Assembly: GCA_009775355.1 (NCBI GenBank) | Contig: VSPN01000028.1 | Span: 1-35,455, forward strand | DNA length: 35,455 nucleotides | Reading direction: 5' to 3' | Origin: Muribaculaceae bacterium | GTDB taxonomy: Bacteria > Bacteroidota > Bacteroidia > Bacteroidales > Muribaculaceae | Position numbers and translations under genes: made by a program | Part shown: piece by piece, positions 1 to 7,638 of the stretch | Layout: every line of letters begins with the position of its first letter | Position numbering within the stretch: the first letter of the stretch is position 1 | The notes under the pieces: generated by a model | The model's input: only the letters and a program-made list of their open reading frames with translations | Database searches by the model: none | Told to the model about the DNA's origin: nothing

Positions 1-1
1 A

Positions 2-75
2 GGCTCCTTAGCTCAACTGAATAGAGCATCTGACTACGGATCAGAAGGTTACAGGTTTGAATCCTGTAGGAGTCA
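2..75 (+). tRNA. tRNA-Arg (anticodon ACG)
   Basis: A complete cloverleaf can be folded by eye. The acceptor arms 2-8 and 68-74 pair over seven positions with one G-U, and A75 is the discriminator. The anticodon stem TCTGA/TCAGA encloses the loop CTACGGA, giving anticodon ACG. The T arm ACAGG/CCTGT encloses TTTGAAT. CCA is not encoded. It reads CGN arginine codons after A34-to-inosine editing. Confidence 0.96.
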
Positions 76-80
76 CACCT

Positions 81-114
81 AAAGAATCCTCATGTCGAGG
101 ATTCTTTCTTTTTT
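81..114 (+). terminator. Intrinsic terminator of the tRNA gene
   Basis: An 11-bp perfect stem (81-91 with 97-107) and a 5-nt loop are followed by CTTTTTT. It begins five bases after the tRNA, so it very probably ends the tRNA transcript. Confidence 0.9.
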
Positions 115-191
115 ATGCCATTCTTATTATTAATCAAGATCTAAGCAAGTCGTAACACCAATCTTGTCCGGAACGAGGGTTGGTGCTGACG

Positions 192-225
192 GCGGCTGAC
201 TCCGTCAGGTCAGAGAGTCAGCCGC
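192..225 (-). terminator. Hairpin overlapping the 3' end of the MFS gene
   Basis: A 10-bp perfect inverted repeat (192-201 with 216-225) encloses the stop codon of the minus-strand MFS gene. A second stem, CTGACGG/CCGTCAG at 186-192/202-208, would compete with it. There is no T-tract, so this is a possible terminator or RNA 3'-end stabiliser only. Confidence 0.4.
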
Positions 226-1407
226 AGGTTCCTCTTTCTGCCGTGTGGCGAAAGCGATGATGACAGCCGGCACAGAGCATATTGACAGGGCTGTGAAGGT
301 CGATGCCTGTATGTCTCCCATTCCCACAAGCGGTGTCACGAGACCTCCGAACAGGAAGCCTGTGGCACCCACAAAGGCCGAGGCCCAGCCGATCATCTCT
401 TTTCCCTCCGACATGGCGAGGGTTGTGGCGGATGGGAACAGTATGCCCACGCAGAAAAGTATAAGGAACACGAGTGTTTCATATCCGGCTATGCCTCCTC
501 CGATTGTATGATTCATGGCCTCCCCGACCGATAATGAAAGCATGGCCACCGAGCCTGTCCTGATCGCGAATGTCAGATTCCGGAATTTGAGTGATACCAT
601 CGATCCGCATACGATTCCAAGGGAATTTATTGCAAAAACGATACTGAACGAAAGTTCCGATAGATCGAAGTCGTTCTGTAATATGAATGTGGCCGAGGAG
701 ATGTATCTGAACAGAACGCCGTTGGTCAGACCGAACAGCAGAACGTATGCCATGAATGTCCGGTTTTTGAGCAGTGAGGCTGATTGCGCCGCAAGATTCA
801 GCATACTCCCTTTGTGGCGTTTTTCTGCCGGATGCGACTCCCGGAACGGCAGGTAAACGGCCGACATAAGTACTCCTGCGCCGAAAAGCAGCCAGAATAT
901 GCCTTTCCACCCGATCGCGCCGGAGAACGCTCCGCCGATTACGGGTGCTGTCGCAGGCGCTATACCGTTGATCGCGCTTATTATGGCCAGTGTCTTGGCC
1001 AGCTCTTTGCCAGAATAGCAGTCGGTGGCGATTGATCTGGACAGAACGACTCCGCTGGATCCTCCGAGCCCCTGAAAGAATCGGCACATATTGAACCATT
1101 CGATCGTCGGCGAATAGATACATGCTATCGTTGACGCCATGAACAGAACCAATGCGGTTCCGAGCATCGGCCGGCGTCCGTATTTGTCACTCAAAGGCCC
1201 GAACATGAGCTGGCCGGCTGCCAGACCGAGGATGCACATGGCGAGGCCGAGCTGGATCGTCGATGGTTTCGTGCAGTAGTCTTCCGCCATGGCCGGAAGG
1301 GTAGGCAGATACATGTCGGTCACAAGCGGGGGAAAGGCCGCGAGGGTTCCTAAAAATATGTACAGATAGAGCAGATAACTGCGTGTCACAGTTTTTGGTG
1401 TTGTCAT
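205..1407 (-). CDS. Bcr/CflA-family MFS multidrug exporter
   Basis: A 400-aa integral membrane protein with about 12 hydrophobic segments, the normal size for a 12-TM drug:proton antiporter. The first helix ends in DMYLPTLP (residues 31-38), the pattern typical of the Bcr/CflA/EmrD group. Residues 70-80 read GPLSDKYGRRP, the MFS motif A between helices 2 and 3. The family exports drugs such as bicyclomycin or chloramphenicol, or metabolites, using the proton gradient; the substrate here cannot be told from sequence. It is transcribed away from the polyketide cluster and separated from it by an esterase, so a role in exporting the polyene is not supported. Start at the first ATG after a -7-like box. 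Confidence 0.92.
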   Translation of the reverse strand: MTTPKTVTRSYLLYLYIFLGTLAAFPPLVTDMYLPTLPAMAEDYCTKPSTIQLGLAMCILGLAAGQLMFGPLSDKYGRRPMLGTALVLFMASTIACIYSPTIEWFNMCRFFQGLGGSSGVVLSRSIATDCYSGKELAKTLAIISAINGIAPATAPVIGGAFSGAIGWKGIFWLLFGAGVLMSAVYLPFRESHPAEKRHKGSMLNLAAQSASLLKNRTFMAYVLLFGLTNGVLFRYISSATFILQNDFDLSELSFSIVFAINSLGIVCGSMVSLKFRNLTFAIRTGSVAMLSLSVGEAMNHTIGGGIAGYETLVFLILFCVGILFPSATTLAMSEGKEMIGWASAFVGATGFLFGGLVTPLVGMGDIQASTFTALSICSVPAVIIAFATRQKEEPAADSLT

Positions 1408-1506
1408 AATATTCAGGTTGTTATATAAAGATAAAGAGCCGGTCGAGTCTTACTCGACAAGCTCTTGTACTCGATTTTGTTAAATCCGGTGGCTTTTTTC
1501 AGAATG

Positions 1507-1514
1507 CAAAATTA
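1507..1514 (-). promoter_or_regulatory. Candidate -7 box for the MFS gene
   Basis: The minus strand reads TAATTTTG, matching the Bacteroidetes -7 consensus TAnnTTTG, about 100 bases upstream of the MFS start. No good TTTG is seen 19-21 bases further up. The leader carries a 6-bp hairpin GTCGAG/CTCGAC (1442-1458). Confidence 0.4.
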
Positions 1515-1640
1515 TAAAAAAATAATGCGACGGTCATCTGTGCCTGTAATACTTGTTCCACTATCCGGTATTGGAGTCTATTTTATTGGAAAGAAAACCT
1601 GTAGTAAGGCTTGTTTGTTAAAGATAACAAAGATTTGGAT

Positions 1641-2420
1641 ATGAGAATTTTGATTCCTATATTGCTTGCGGCATGTTCCATATTGGCTTCCGCTGCCTAT
1701 GCATCTGTCCCCCCACCGCATCAGGAATATGCGAAGTGTCTGTTTACCGATGGTGCTGACAGGCTACCTTACCGTATGCTCTCTCCCGAGAAGATCGAGG
1801 AGGGAGCCAGGTATCCGCTTGTTATTTTTCTTCATGGCTCGGGGGAGCGGGGCACGGATAACGAGAGTCAGCTCGCGCATGGGGCTTCCTTGTTCTCCAA
1901 TCCGGTGAATGCGTCGCGTTATCCGGCATACGTTGTCTTTCCGCAGTGTAAGGAGAAGACATGGACCGGCAGGGTAGACGAGAGCATATTCATGCCTGGG
2001 GCCGGCTTGCCCGATGAGTCAAGGACCGAAGAACTGGTTGTCAGGCTTGTTGACGACCTGATAAGAAGTTATCCGATCGATCTCGACCGCATATACATTG
2101 TCGGAATATCCATGGGTGCGATAGCTACATATGATCTGGTGTGCAGGTATCCATCTCTGTTTGCCGCTGCGGTGCCGATATGCGGAGCGGTCAATCCTGA
2201 CCGGCTGGAGGCGGCTAAAAACGTCAGTTTCATGATATTTCATGGAGAGGAAGACGATGAGATCCCGTCGATATGCAGCCGGGAGGCTTACAGGGCATTG
2301 CATTCTGCCGGAGCTGATGTCGATTATGTGGAATTTGCCGGAACCGGCCATGATTGCTGGACGCTCGCTTTCAATACTCCGGCATTGCTCCCATGGCTAT
2401 TCGCCCAGACCAAAGATTAA
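1641..2420 (+). CDS. Secreted alpha/beta-hydrolase, COG4099-like esterase/peptidase
   Basis: A 259-aa protein. It starts with a hydrophobic signal sequence whose cleavage probably follows the AYA near residue 21; an LAAC lipobox at residues 9-12 is an alternative but would leave a very short signal. The mature part is a PHB-depolymerase/COG4099-type alpha/beta-hydrolase: FLHGSGERGTDN (63-74) shapes the oxyanion hole, GISMG (155-159) carries the nucleophile Ser157, an acidic DD at 205-206 supplies the Asp, and GTGHDCW holds His237. It likely hydrolyses an ester in the periplasm; substrate unknown. An upstream in-frame TTG at 1611 would extend it, but the ATG at 1641 places the signal peptide correctly. 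It stands alone, with a long gap before the polyketide operon. Confidence 0.8.
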   Translation: MRILIPILLAACSILASAAYASVPPPHQEYAKCLFTDGADRLPYRMLSPEKIEEGARYPLVIFLHGSGERGTDNESQLAHGASLFSNPVNASRYPAYVVFPQCKEKTWTGRVDESIFMPGAGLPDESRTEELVVRLVDDLIRSYPIDLDRIYIVGISMGAIATYDLVCRYPSLFAAAVPICGAVNPDRLEAAKNVSFMIFHGEEDDEIPSICSREAYRALHSAGADVDYVEFAGTGHDCWTLAFNTPALLPWLFAQTKD

Positions 2421-2970
2421 ACAAGCTCTTATTATGCAGCGGTTGTAATATGTCTCGGTCTTATAGTGATGAGTGTTTGCAATCAAGAAATATCCAAACA
2501 AAAAAAAGCAGGAAGTTTGTCAAGGCGCGTCGATTTTGTCTTCTCATATGTCGGCTACACGTAGGTCTGAGCTCCCGGTGATGCATCGGTATTATCGCCC
2601 CATGTTAGCAGGGTGCTGTCGCGACATGTCGGGTTCCTGCCGTGTCTGCAAATTCCATTTGCTTCTCCGGGCAAGCCTCTGATGCACCTCAATCGCTTCA
2701 AGCTTCGTTGCAAACTTGCCGGGACAGTCTTCTGTGAAAAATGTTGCACAATCTGTCGGCGCAAACAGTTTTTTTACTATCCCTCTGCACTCGCGTCCGA
2801 AAAAATAGCATTTTTATCTTAGAATTTGAAAGAAAATTCTTAACTTTGCATAAACCGTACGTGTTCTTTATCGAGCGTATCGCAGGCATCGTGACATGTG
2901 TTGGATTACTAAAAGTGTGCGGTTTCACCCAGTTGAAGTGGAATATAAGAAAGTATAAATACACGGAGCA
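2421..2970. other. Intergenic gap before the polyketide operon
   Basis: About 550 bases without a convincing gene. The short open frames here match no family I recognise and lack start contexts. The gap opens with ATTAAACAAGCTCT overlapping the esterase stop, a motif seen again at 31896 and 33397. Its last 130 bases are AT-rich and contain the promoter-like box at 2841. A decayed gene cannot be excluded. Confidence 0.6.
2841..2848 (+). promoter_or_regulatory. Candidate promoter of the polyketide operon (-7 box)
   Basis: TAACTTTG matches the Bacteroidetes TAnnTTTG -7 element and lies in an AT-rich stretch. The -33 TTTG is poor at 19-21 bases upstream. Transcription from here would give a leader of roughly 115 bases before the ammonia-lyase ATG at 2971. 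No other equally good box is visible before the operon. Confidence 0.5.
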
Positions 2971-4494
2971 ATGGATCTATCTCAGATATATGACATTCTG
3001 TTCGGCGGCAAGTCCCTGTCTCTTTCGTCCGATGAAATGGAGAACGTCAGACAGTGCCATGAATTCCTGCGTGAATTTGCCACTGACAAGGTCATATACG
3101 GCATCAATACCGGTTTCGGACCGATGGCGCAGTGGCGGGTAGGCGACAGTCATCTTGAGGAACTTCAGTATAACATTATCAGAAGTCATGCCACTGGAGC
3201 GGGCGAGCCGCTTTCTGATGTGGAGGTGCGGTCCGCGATGCTCGCTCGTATCGGCACATTCATGCAGGCGCGTTCCGGTGTCAGTCCCGAAGTGATACTT
3301 CTTCTTCAGGAGTTTGTAAACCGAGAGATCTATCCTTTTATCCCTGCTCACGGAAGTGTCGGCGCGAGCGGCGACCTTGTTCAACTCGCCCATCTTGCTC
3401 TCTGCCTCATCGGCGAGGGGAAGTGCGCTATATATGGAGAATGGAGACCGACCGCCGAGGTTTTCTCTGAACTCGGCCTGAAACCGATGCGGATCTGCGT
3501 GCGTGAGGGTCTCTCCGTCACAAATGGCACATCGGTAATGACAGGCATTTCGGTTGTCAACCAGTATTATGCCGAGAATCTGCTTAAATATGCTGTGATC
3601 GCCGGCGCATGGATCAATGAGATCGCCGATTCTTTTGACGATTACATGTCGGTCGAAGAAAACATATGCCGCCGTCAGCCCGGCCAGCAGGTGATCGCCC
3701 GCTGGCTTCGCGAGGTCAGCGACGGCAGCCGCCATCTCCGGAAACGTGAGCATGAACTCTACGATCCGGCCAGAAACCGCGACTCATATTTCGAACATAA
3801 GGTGCAGGCATATTACTCTCTGCGCTGCATTCCCCAGATCTACGGCCCTATCTGCGATACTCTCCGCAATGCGGCAGAGGTGCTTGAAAACGAGTTGAAT
3901 TCCGCCTGCGACAATCCTATCGTCGACTACACCGCCGGAAATATATTCCACGGAGGTAATTTCCATGGAGACTATATCTCTCTTGAGGCCGACAAAGTCA
4001 AGATCGCCATGGTCCGGCTTGCCATGACAGCTGAAAGACAGCTCAACTATCTCTTCCACGACCGCATCAACGGCATTCTTCCCCCATTTCTCAATCTCGG
4101 CGTGCTCGGCCTGAATTACGGCATGCAGGCATGTCAGTTCACCGCCACATCAACGACAGCGGAATGCCAGACGCTTGCCATGCCCAACTATGTCCACAGC
4201 ATTCCCAACAACAACGACAACCAGGACATAGTCAGCATGGGCACCAACAGCGCGTTGTTGTGCCGCAAGGTGATAGACAATGCCTATCAGGTAATGTCGA
4301 TTCTCTACATTGCGCTCGCTCAGGCCACAGACTGTCTTGATCTTGCCGGTAAACTCGCGCCCGCTACAAGGGCGCAGTATGACGCGATCAGAAAGATATG
4401 CCCGAAATTTATCGAGGATACGCCTTTCTACGAAGAGATCGCGGAGACTGAAAAATATTTACGAACCAACATAATCCGATATTTGAACGCATGA
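2971..4494 (+). CDS. Aromatic amino acid ammonia-lyase, probably tyrosine ammonia-lyase
   Basis: A 507-aa member of the HAL/TAL/PAL family, typical full length. The catalytic Tyr43 lies in YGINTGFG, and Ala-Ser-Gly at 132-134 (in GSVGASGDL) is the tripeptide that forms the MIO cofactor. The substrate-selectivity position is Ser72-His73, as in histidine lyases. However, the histidine-lyase N-Q-E-D motif, whose Glu contacts the imidazole, is NQDI here, with Gln in the Glu position as in PAL/TAL enzymes. With polyketide genes downstream and no Hut genes, the likely reaction is L-tyrosine to p-coumarate plus ammonia, making the aryl starter. It is the first gene of the operon and overlaps the next gene by four bases (ATGA). 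Phenylalanine or histidine as substrate is less likely but not excluded. Confidence 0.88.
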   Translation: MDLSQIYDILFGGKSLSLSSDEMENVRQCHEFLREFATDKVIYGINTGFGPMAQWRVGDSHLEELQYNIIRSHATGAGEPLSDVEVRSAMLARIGTFMQARSGVSPEVILLLQEFVNREIYPFIPAHGSVGASGDLVQLAHLALCLIGEGKCAIYGEWRPTAEVFSELGLKPMRICVREGLSVTNGTSVMTGISVVNQYYAENLLKYAVIAGAWINEIADSFDDYMSVEENICRRQPGQQVIARWLREVSDGSRHLRKREHELYDPARNRDSYFEHKVQAYYSLRCIPQIYGPICDTLRNAAEVLENELNSACDNPIVDYTAGNIFHGGNFHGDYISLEADKVKIAMVRLAMTAERQLNYLFHDRINGILPPFLNLGVLGLNYGMQACQFTATSTTAECQTLAMPNYVHSIPNNNDNQDIVSMGTNSALLCRKVIDNAYQVMSILYIALAQATDCLDLAGKLAPATRAQYDAIRKICPKFIEDTPFYEEIAETEKYLRTNIIRYLNA

Positions 4495-5216
4495 ATTACG
4501 CATTGGTGACAGGAGGCTCGCGTGGTCTAGGAGCGGCGATATGCAAAAAGCTCGCTGCCTGCGGACTCGGCATAATTGTGAATTACCGCTCGAATGAGGA
4601 GGCGGCCAAAGCTGTGGCAGACGAGATAGTTGCCGCCGGAGGATGCGCCGAACTGCTGCCGTTCGACGTCAGTTCCGAGGAGTCGGTAGATAGCGCTCTC
4701 GAACGGTGGGAAGACAACCATCCCGACGACCGGATCACGGTTCTCGTCAACAATGCCGGAGTGCGCGATGATAATCTTCTGATATTCATGCAGTCCGAGC
4801 AATGGCATAAAGTTGTCGACACTACTCTCGACGGCTTCTTCCATGTCACGCGCCGTGTTCTGAAGGGAATGCTTACAAAGCGGTTCGGACGCATCATCAA
4901 CATCACGTCGCTCTCCGGACTGAAAGGACTTCCCGGTCAGGCGAACTATTCAGCTGCCAAGGCTGCCCTGATCGGAGCTACGAAAGCTCTTGCTCAGGAA
5001 GTGGCCGCCCGCAAGGTTACGGTCAACGCCGTTGCCCCCGGCTTCATCCGATCCGACATGACAAAAGATCTTGACGAGGAGAGCCTCAAGAAACTTGTTC
5101 CGCTCGGTCGTTTCGGCGAGGCTGACGAAGTGGCGTCGCTCGTGGCGTTTCTGGCATCGGATGAATCTTCATATATCACAGGTGAGACAATATCAATCAA
5201 CGGAGGACTGTACTGA
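4491..5216 (+). CDS. 3-oxoacyl-ACP reductase (FabG-like SDR)
   Basis: A 241-aa classical short-chain dehydrogenase, the usual FabG length. The NADPH-binding loop TGGSRGLG is at residues 7-14, NNAG at 87-90, and the catalytic Ser140, Tyr153 and Lys157 have the E. coli FabG spacing. The C-terminus ITGETISINGG is the family's typical end. It would reduce the beta-keto group of the ACP-bound chain at each elongation cycle, the job of ApeQ in aryl polyene systems. It overlaps the ammonia-lyase by ATGA and the next ketosynthase by TGATG, so translation is probably coupled. Confidence 0.93.
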   Translation: MNYALVTGGSRGLGAAICKKLAACGLGIIVNYRSNEEAAKAVADEIVAAGGCAELLPFDVSSEESVDSALERWEDNHPDDRITVLVNNAGVRDDNLLIFMQSEQWHKVVDTTLDGFFHVTRRVLKGMLTKRFGRIINITSLSGLKGLPGQANYSAAKAALIGATKALAQEVAARKVTVNAVAPGFIRSDMTKDLDEESLKKLVPLGRFGEADEVASLVAFLASDESSYITGETISINGGLY

Positions 5217-6439
5217 TGAGTAGAAGAGTTGTCGTTACAGGCATGGGCATATGGTCATGCATCGGAAAGAATAAAGAGGAAGTAAAAGACTCGCTCTATA
5301 ACGGTCGTTCCGGCATCGGCGTCGAACCCGAACGACTCGAATACGGTTACCGTTCGGGTCTTACAGGCATCGTGGAGCGTCCAAAGCTGAAAGGTGTGAT
5401 TGACAGGCGCTTGCGTGTCGGACTGTCGGAGGAGGCTGAATATGCATACATGGCGGCGAAAGAGGCTTTCGCACAGGCCGGTGTCTCCGACGAATATCTG
5501 CAGGAGAACGAGGTCGGCATAATTTTCGGCAATGACTCGTCAGCCAAACCTGTGATAGAGGCCGCCAACATAATGGCAGAGAAGCATGATTCAGCTCTTC
5601 TCGGATCCGGTCTGATATTCCAGTCGATGAATTCGACGGTCAATATGAATCTCAGCACGATCTTTCACCTGAAGGGTGTCAATTTCACAATCAGTTCGGC
5701 GTGTGCCAGCGGCTCTCATTCCATAGGCATTGCATACATGCTCATAAAGCAGGGACTTCAGGATATGGTCATCGCCGGAGGCGCGCAGGAGACCAACTAT
5801 TACTCCATGGCGACATTTGACGCTCTGAGCGCGTTTTCCGTGCGGATGGATGAGCCTCACAAGGCGTCGCGTCCGTTCGACCGTGCCCGCGACGGCCTGA
5901 TTCCGAGCGGCGGCGCGGCGGCTCTTGTTCTCGAAGACTATGACCATGCCGTGGCTCGCGGAGCAACTATTCTCGCGGAGATCGTTGGCTATGGTTTCTC
6001 TTCTAACGGAGGAGGCATATCTCAGCCGAGCGACGATGGTTCGGTCAAGGCCATGACTCGCGCCATGCAGGATGCGGGTGTCACTCCCGACGAGATCGAC
6101 TATATCAACGCGCATGCCACATCGACTCCGCAGGGCGATGATTTCGAGGCTATCGCTCTCGACAGACTTTTCCGTGGCCATAAGGCTGTGATAAGTTCCA
6201 CCAAATCACTGACAGGCCATGAGTGCTGGATGGCGGGAGCAAGCGAGGCCGTGTATAGCATCATCATGATGCTTGAAGGATTTGTGGCTCCCAATATCAA
6301 TCTCGACGAGCCGAGCGAGGCTGCGGCATCTCTCAATATAGCTCGCACCACTATCGATATGCCGATCGGTCTTGTGCTGTCGAATTCTTTCGGATTCGGA
6401 GGCACCAACAGTGCCCTCGTGATCAGAAAACCGGAGTGA
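5216..6439 (+). CDS. Beta-ketoacyl-ACP synthase with a complete active site (FabB/FabF type)
   Basis: A 407-aa ketosynthase. The nucleophile Cys163 sits in SSACASGSHSIG, His300 in NAHATSTPQGD, Lys330 in SSTKSLTGHE with His335, and the C-terminus carries the glycine-rich NSFGFGGTN. All residues for decarboxylative Claisen condensation are present. The CASGSHSIG stretch is FabB-like. In aryl polyene clusters one such stand-alone KS (ApeR-like) works beside a KS:CLF pair; which of the three KS proteins here has which role cannot be settled by eye. It overlaps the ketoreductase stop by one base and is followed by a small 6-bp hairpin (6442-6457). Confidence 0.93.
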   Translation: MSRRVVVTGMGIWSCIGKNKEEVKDSLYNGRSGIGVEPERLEYGYRSGLTGIVERPKLKGVIDRRLRVGLSEEAEYAYMAAKEAFAQAGVSDEYLQENEVGIIFGNDSSAKPVIEAANIMAEKHDSALLGSGLIFQSMNSTVNMNLSTIFHLKGVNFTISSACASGSHSIGIAYMLIKQGLQDMVIAGGAQETNYYSMATFDALSAFSVRMDEPHKASRPFDRARDGLIPSGGAAALVLEDYDHAVARGATILAEIVGYGFSSNGGGISQPSDDGSVKAMTRAMQDAGVTPDEIDYINAHATSTPQGDDFEAIALDRLFRGHKAVISSTKSLTGHECWMAGASEAVYSIIMMLEGFVAPNINLDEPSEAAASLNIARTTIDMPIGLVLSNSFGFGGTNSALVIRKPE

Positions 6440-6483
6440 TTGCGTAACAGCTTACGCCCGGCCATAATCGAATGACAATCAAA

Positions 6484-6501
6484 TTTAAACACTTGCTTGA
6501 G
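6484..6501 (+). repeat. Copy of the TTTGAACACTTRCYTA end motif, abutting a start codon
   Basis: TTTAAACACTTGCTTGAG ends directly at the ATG at 6502. It resembles the ends of the MITE-like element at 33538-33723, with other copies at 14100 and 32629. No element body is seen here, so it may be a solo end or an unrelated leader motif. Confidence 0.45.
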
Positions 6502-6951
6502 ATGAAAAAGATTCTTCCATTAATAATTGCCATAATATTTGGTGTCTCATTGGCGCGGGCTTTCAGTCCGCAATACAAGGGTTTTGCCGATATGTACACC
6601 GGTATCAGCTCTCTTGCCGGCATGTCTACATCTCACGGCTTAGTCATCATGGATGGTCTGTTTGTCGGTGCCGGCGGAGACATCGCCCTGTCGCCTGAGC
6701 ATTACACAAATCCGATGGTTCTGTTTGCAGAGGGAAGATACAAGTTTATGAAAAGACGAATCTCTCCCTTTGTGATCTTGCGTGCGGGAGGCGGATTGGG
6801 ATTCTACGATAATGACGGCTGTTACTACATCAGTCAGGGAGGCGGCTGTTCATTCGATCTCACTGAAAAGTTCGGACTGGACGCAAGTATAACGACGAGC
6901 CTTTATAACAGCACGTTTGCGTTCAGTTTCCGTGTGGGAATTCATTTCTGA
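6502..6951 (+). CDS. Small outer-membrane beta-barrel-like protein
   Basis: A 149-aa protein of no family I can name. MKKILPLIIAIIFGVSLARA is a clear Sec signal peptide, with cleavage likely after ARA. The mature 129 residues alternate hydrophobic and polar residues, are rich in Gly, Tyr and Phe, and end in FRVGIHF, a terminal aromatic typical of outer-membrane strands. It sits inside the polyketide operon between a ketosynthase and another secreted protein, so it may belong to display or protection of the product; that is inference. An in-frame ATG at 6472 is possible, but the start at 6502 puts the signal peptide at the N-terminus. Confidence 0.75.
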   Translation: MKKILPLIIAIIFGVSLARAFSPQYKGFADMYTGISSLAGMSTSHGLVIMDGLFVGAGGDIALSPEHYTNPMVLFAEGRYKFMKRRISPFVILRAGGGLGFYDNDGCYYISQGGGCSFDLTEKFGLDASITTSLYNSTFAFSFRVGIHF

Positions 6952-7021
6952 CATAACTCCGAGTGTTCTCACGCGCTTCGTCATGCTTGGCTAACCATAA
7001 TATAAACTTAAACTTAAGATC

Positions 7022-7558
7022 ATGAAAAAGTATCTGCTTACAGCACTTCTCGCTGTCGTGGGATGTCTGGCCGTAATGGCCGGTGATGACATCAAACTTA
7101 CCGAAGGTTCGGTTGCTTCTCTGAAAGACGGGGGTGTCGCTTCTCTTGTGATAGATGTGGCTGATGCCAAGTATGACAACAAGATGCCGCTGCGCGAAGA
7201 TGGCCGTTTCGCTAATGTCGACGAGCAACTTCCCGAGTGTTCGTCGGAGTTCATCAGGGAATTCAACAAGAACTCCAAGAACTTCCTCATGACCGCTGAC
7301 GAGTCGGAGGCGCAATATCAGTTTGTGGTGACGATCACCAATCTTGACACTTATGTCAATGTCATGTCTTTCAAGGGTGGCGTCGGTATCAAACTCTGGG
7401 GTTCTGTGTCAATCAAGAAAAAATCGACAGGTGAGACTGTTGCTTTCTTCACAATCGATGAGGAGAACAACAGCGGATTTAATTACTCGCTTGCTCTTGA
7501 AGAGGGATTCGAGGGAATAGCCAAGTATCTTGCAAAGCGCATAAAGAAAGGTAAATGA
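7022..7558 (+). CDS. Exported protein of unknown function
   Basis: A 178-aa protein with the signal peptide MKKYLLTALLAVVGCLAVMA, probably cleaved before GDD. A lipobox at VVGC (13-16) is conceivable but early. The mature part alternates likely beta-strands (for example QYQFVVTITNLDTYVNV) and ends in a basic tail, KRIKKGK. I do not recognise the family; it resembles small exported Bacteroidetes proteins of beta-sandwich type. It lies 70 bases after the beta-barrel-like protein and is followed by a 10-bp hairpin, so these two genes form a secreted pair inside the operon. Confidence 0.72.
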   Translation: MKKYLLTALLAVVGCLAVMAGDDIKLTEGSVASLKDGGVASLVIDVADAKYDNKMPLREDGRFANVDEQLPECSSEFIREFNKNSKNFLMTADESEAQYQFVVTITNLDTYVNVMSFKGGVGIKLWGSVSIKKKSTGETVAFFTIDEENNSGFNYSLALEEGFEGIAKYLAKRIKKGK

Positions 7559-7567
7559 TATCAGTAT

Positions 7568-7604
7568 GGGGAATGGCGTGCCTGACATGGTTTTGCCATT
7601 CCCC
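7568..7604 (+). terminator. GC-rich hairpin after the secreted pair
   Basis: GGGGAATGGC (7568-7577) pairs perfectly with GCCATTCCCC (7595-7604) around a 17-nt loop. No T-run follows, so it may be a partial terminator, attenuator or RNA-stability element separating the secreted pair from the methyltransferase gene. Confidence 0.45.
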
Positions 7605-7638
7605 GCAATGATTCAGTCATGCTAACAACAGAATTGCT

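Noticed and set aside
1442..1470. ACAAGCTCTTGT near 1456 as a further copy of the AGAGCTTGTTTAAT repeat
   Set aside because: Only about ten bases agree and they form a small palindrome with local sequence, so chance is likely.
2555..2964. Short open frames in the gap before the operon, including a Cys-containing one on the plus strand
   Set aside because: No homology that I recognise, no start context, mutually overlapping on both strands.
2971..4494. Histidine ammonia-lyase of the Hut catabolic pathway
   Set aside because: No HutU/HutI/FTCD genes nearby, Gln in place of the histidine-contact Glu, and tight coupling to polyketide genes.
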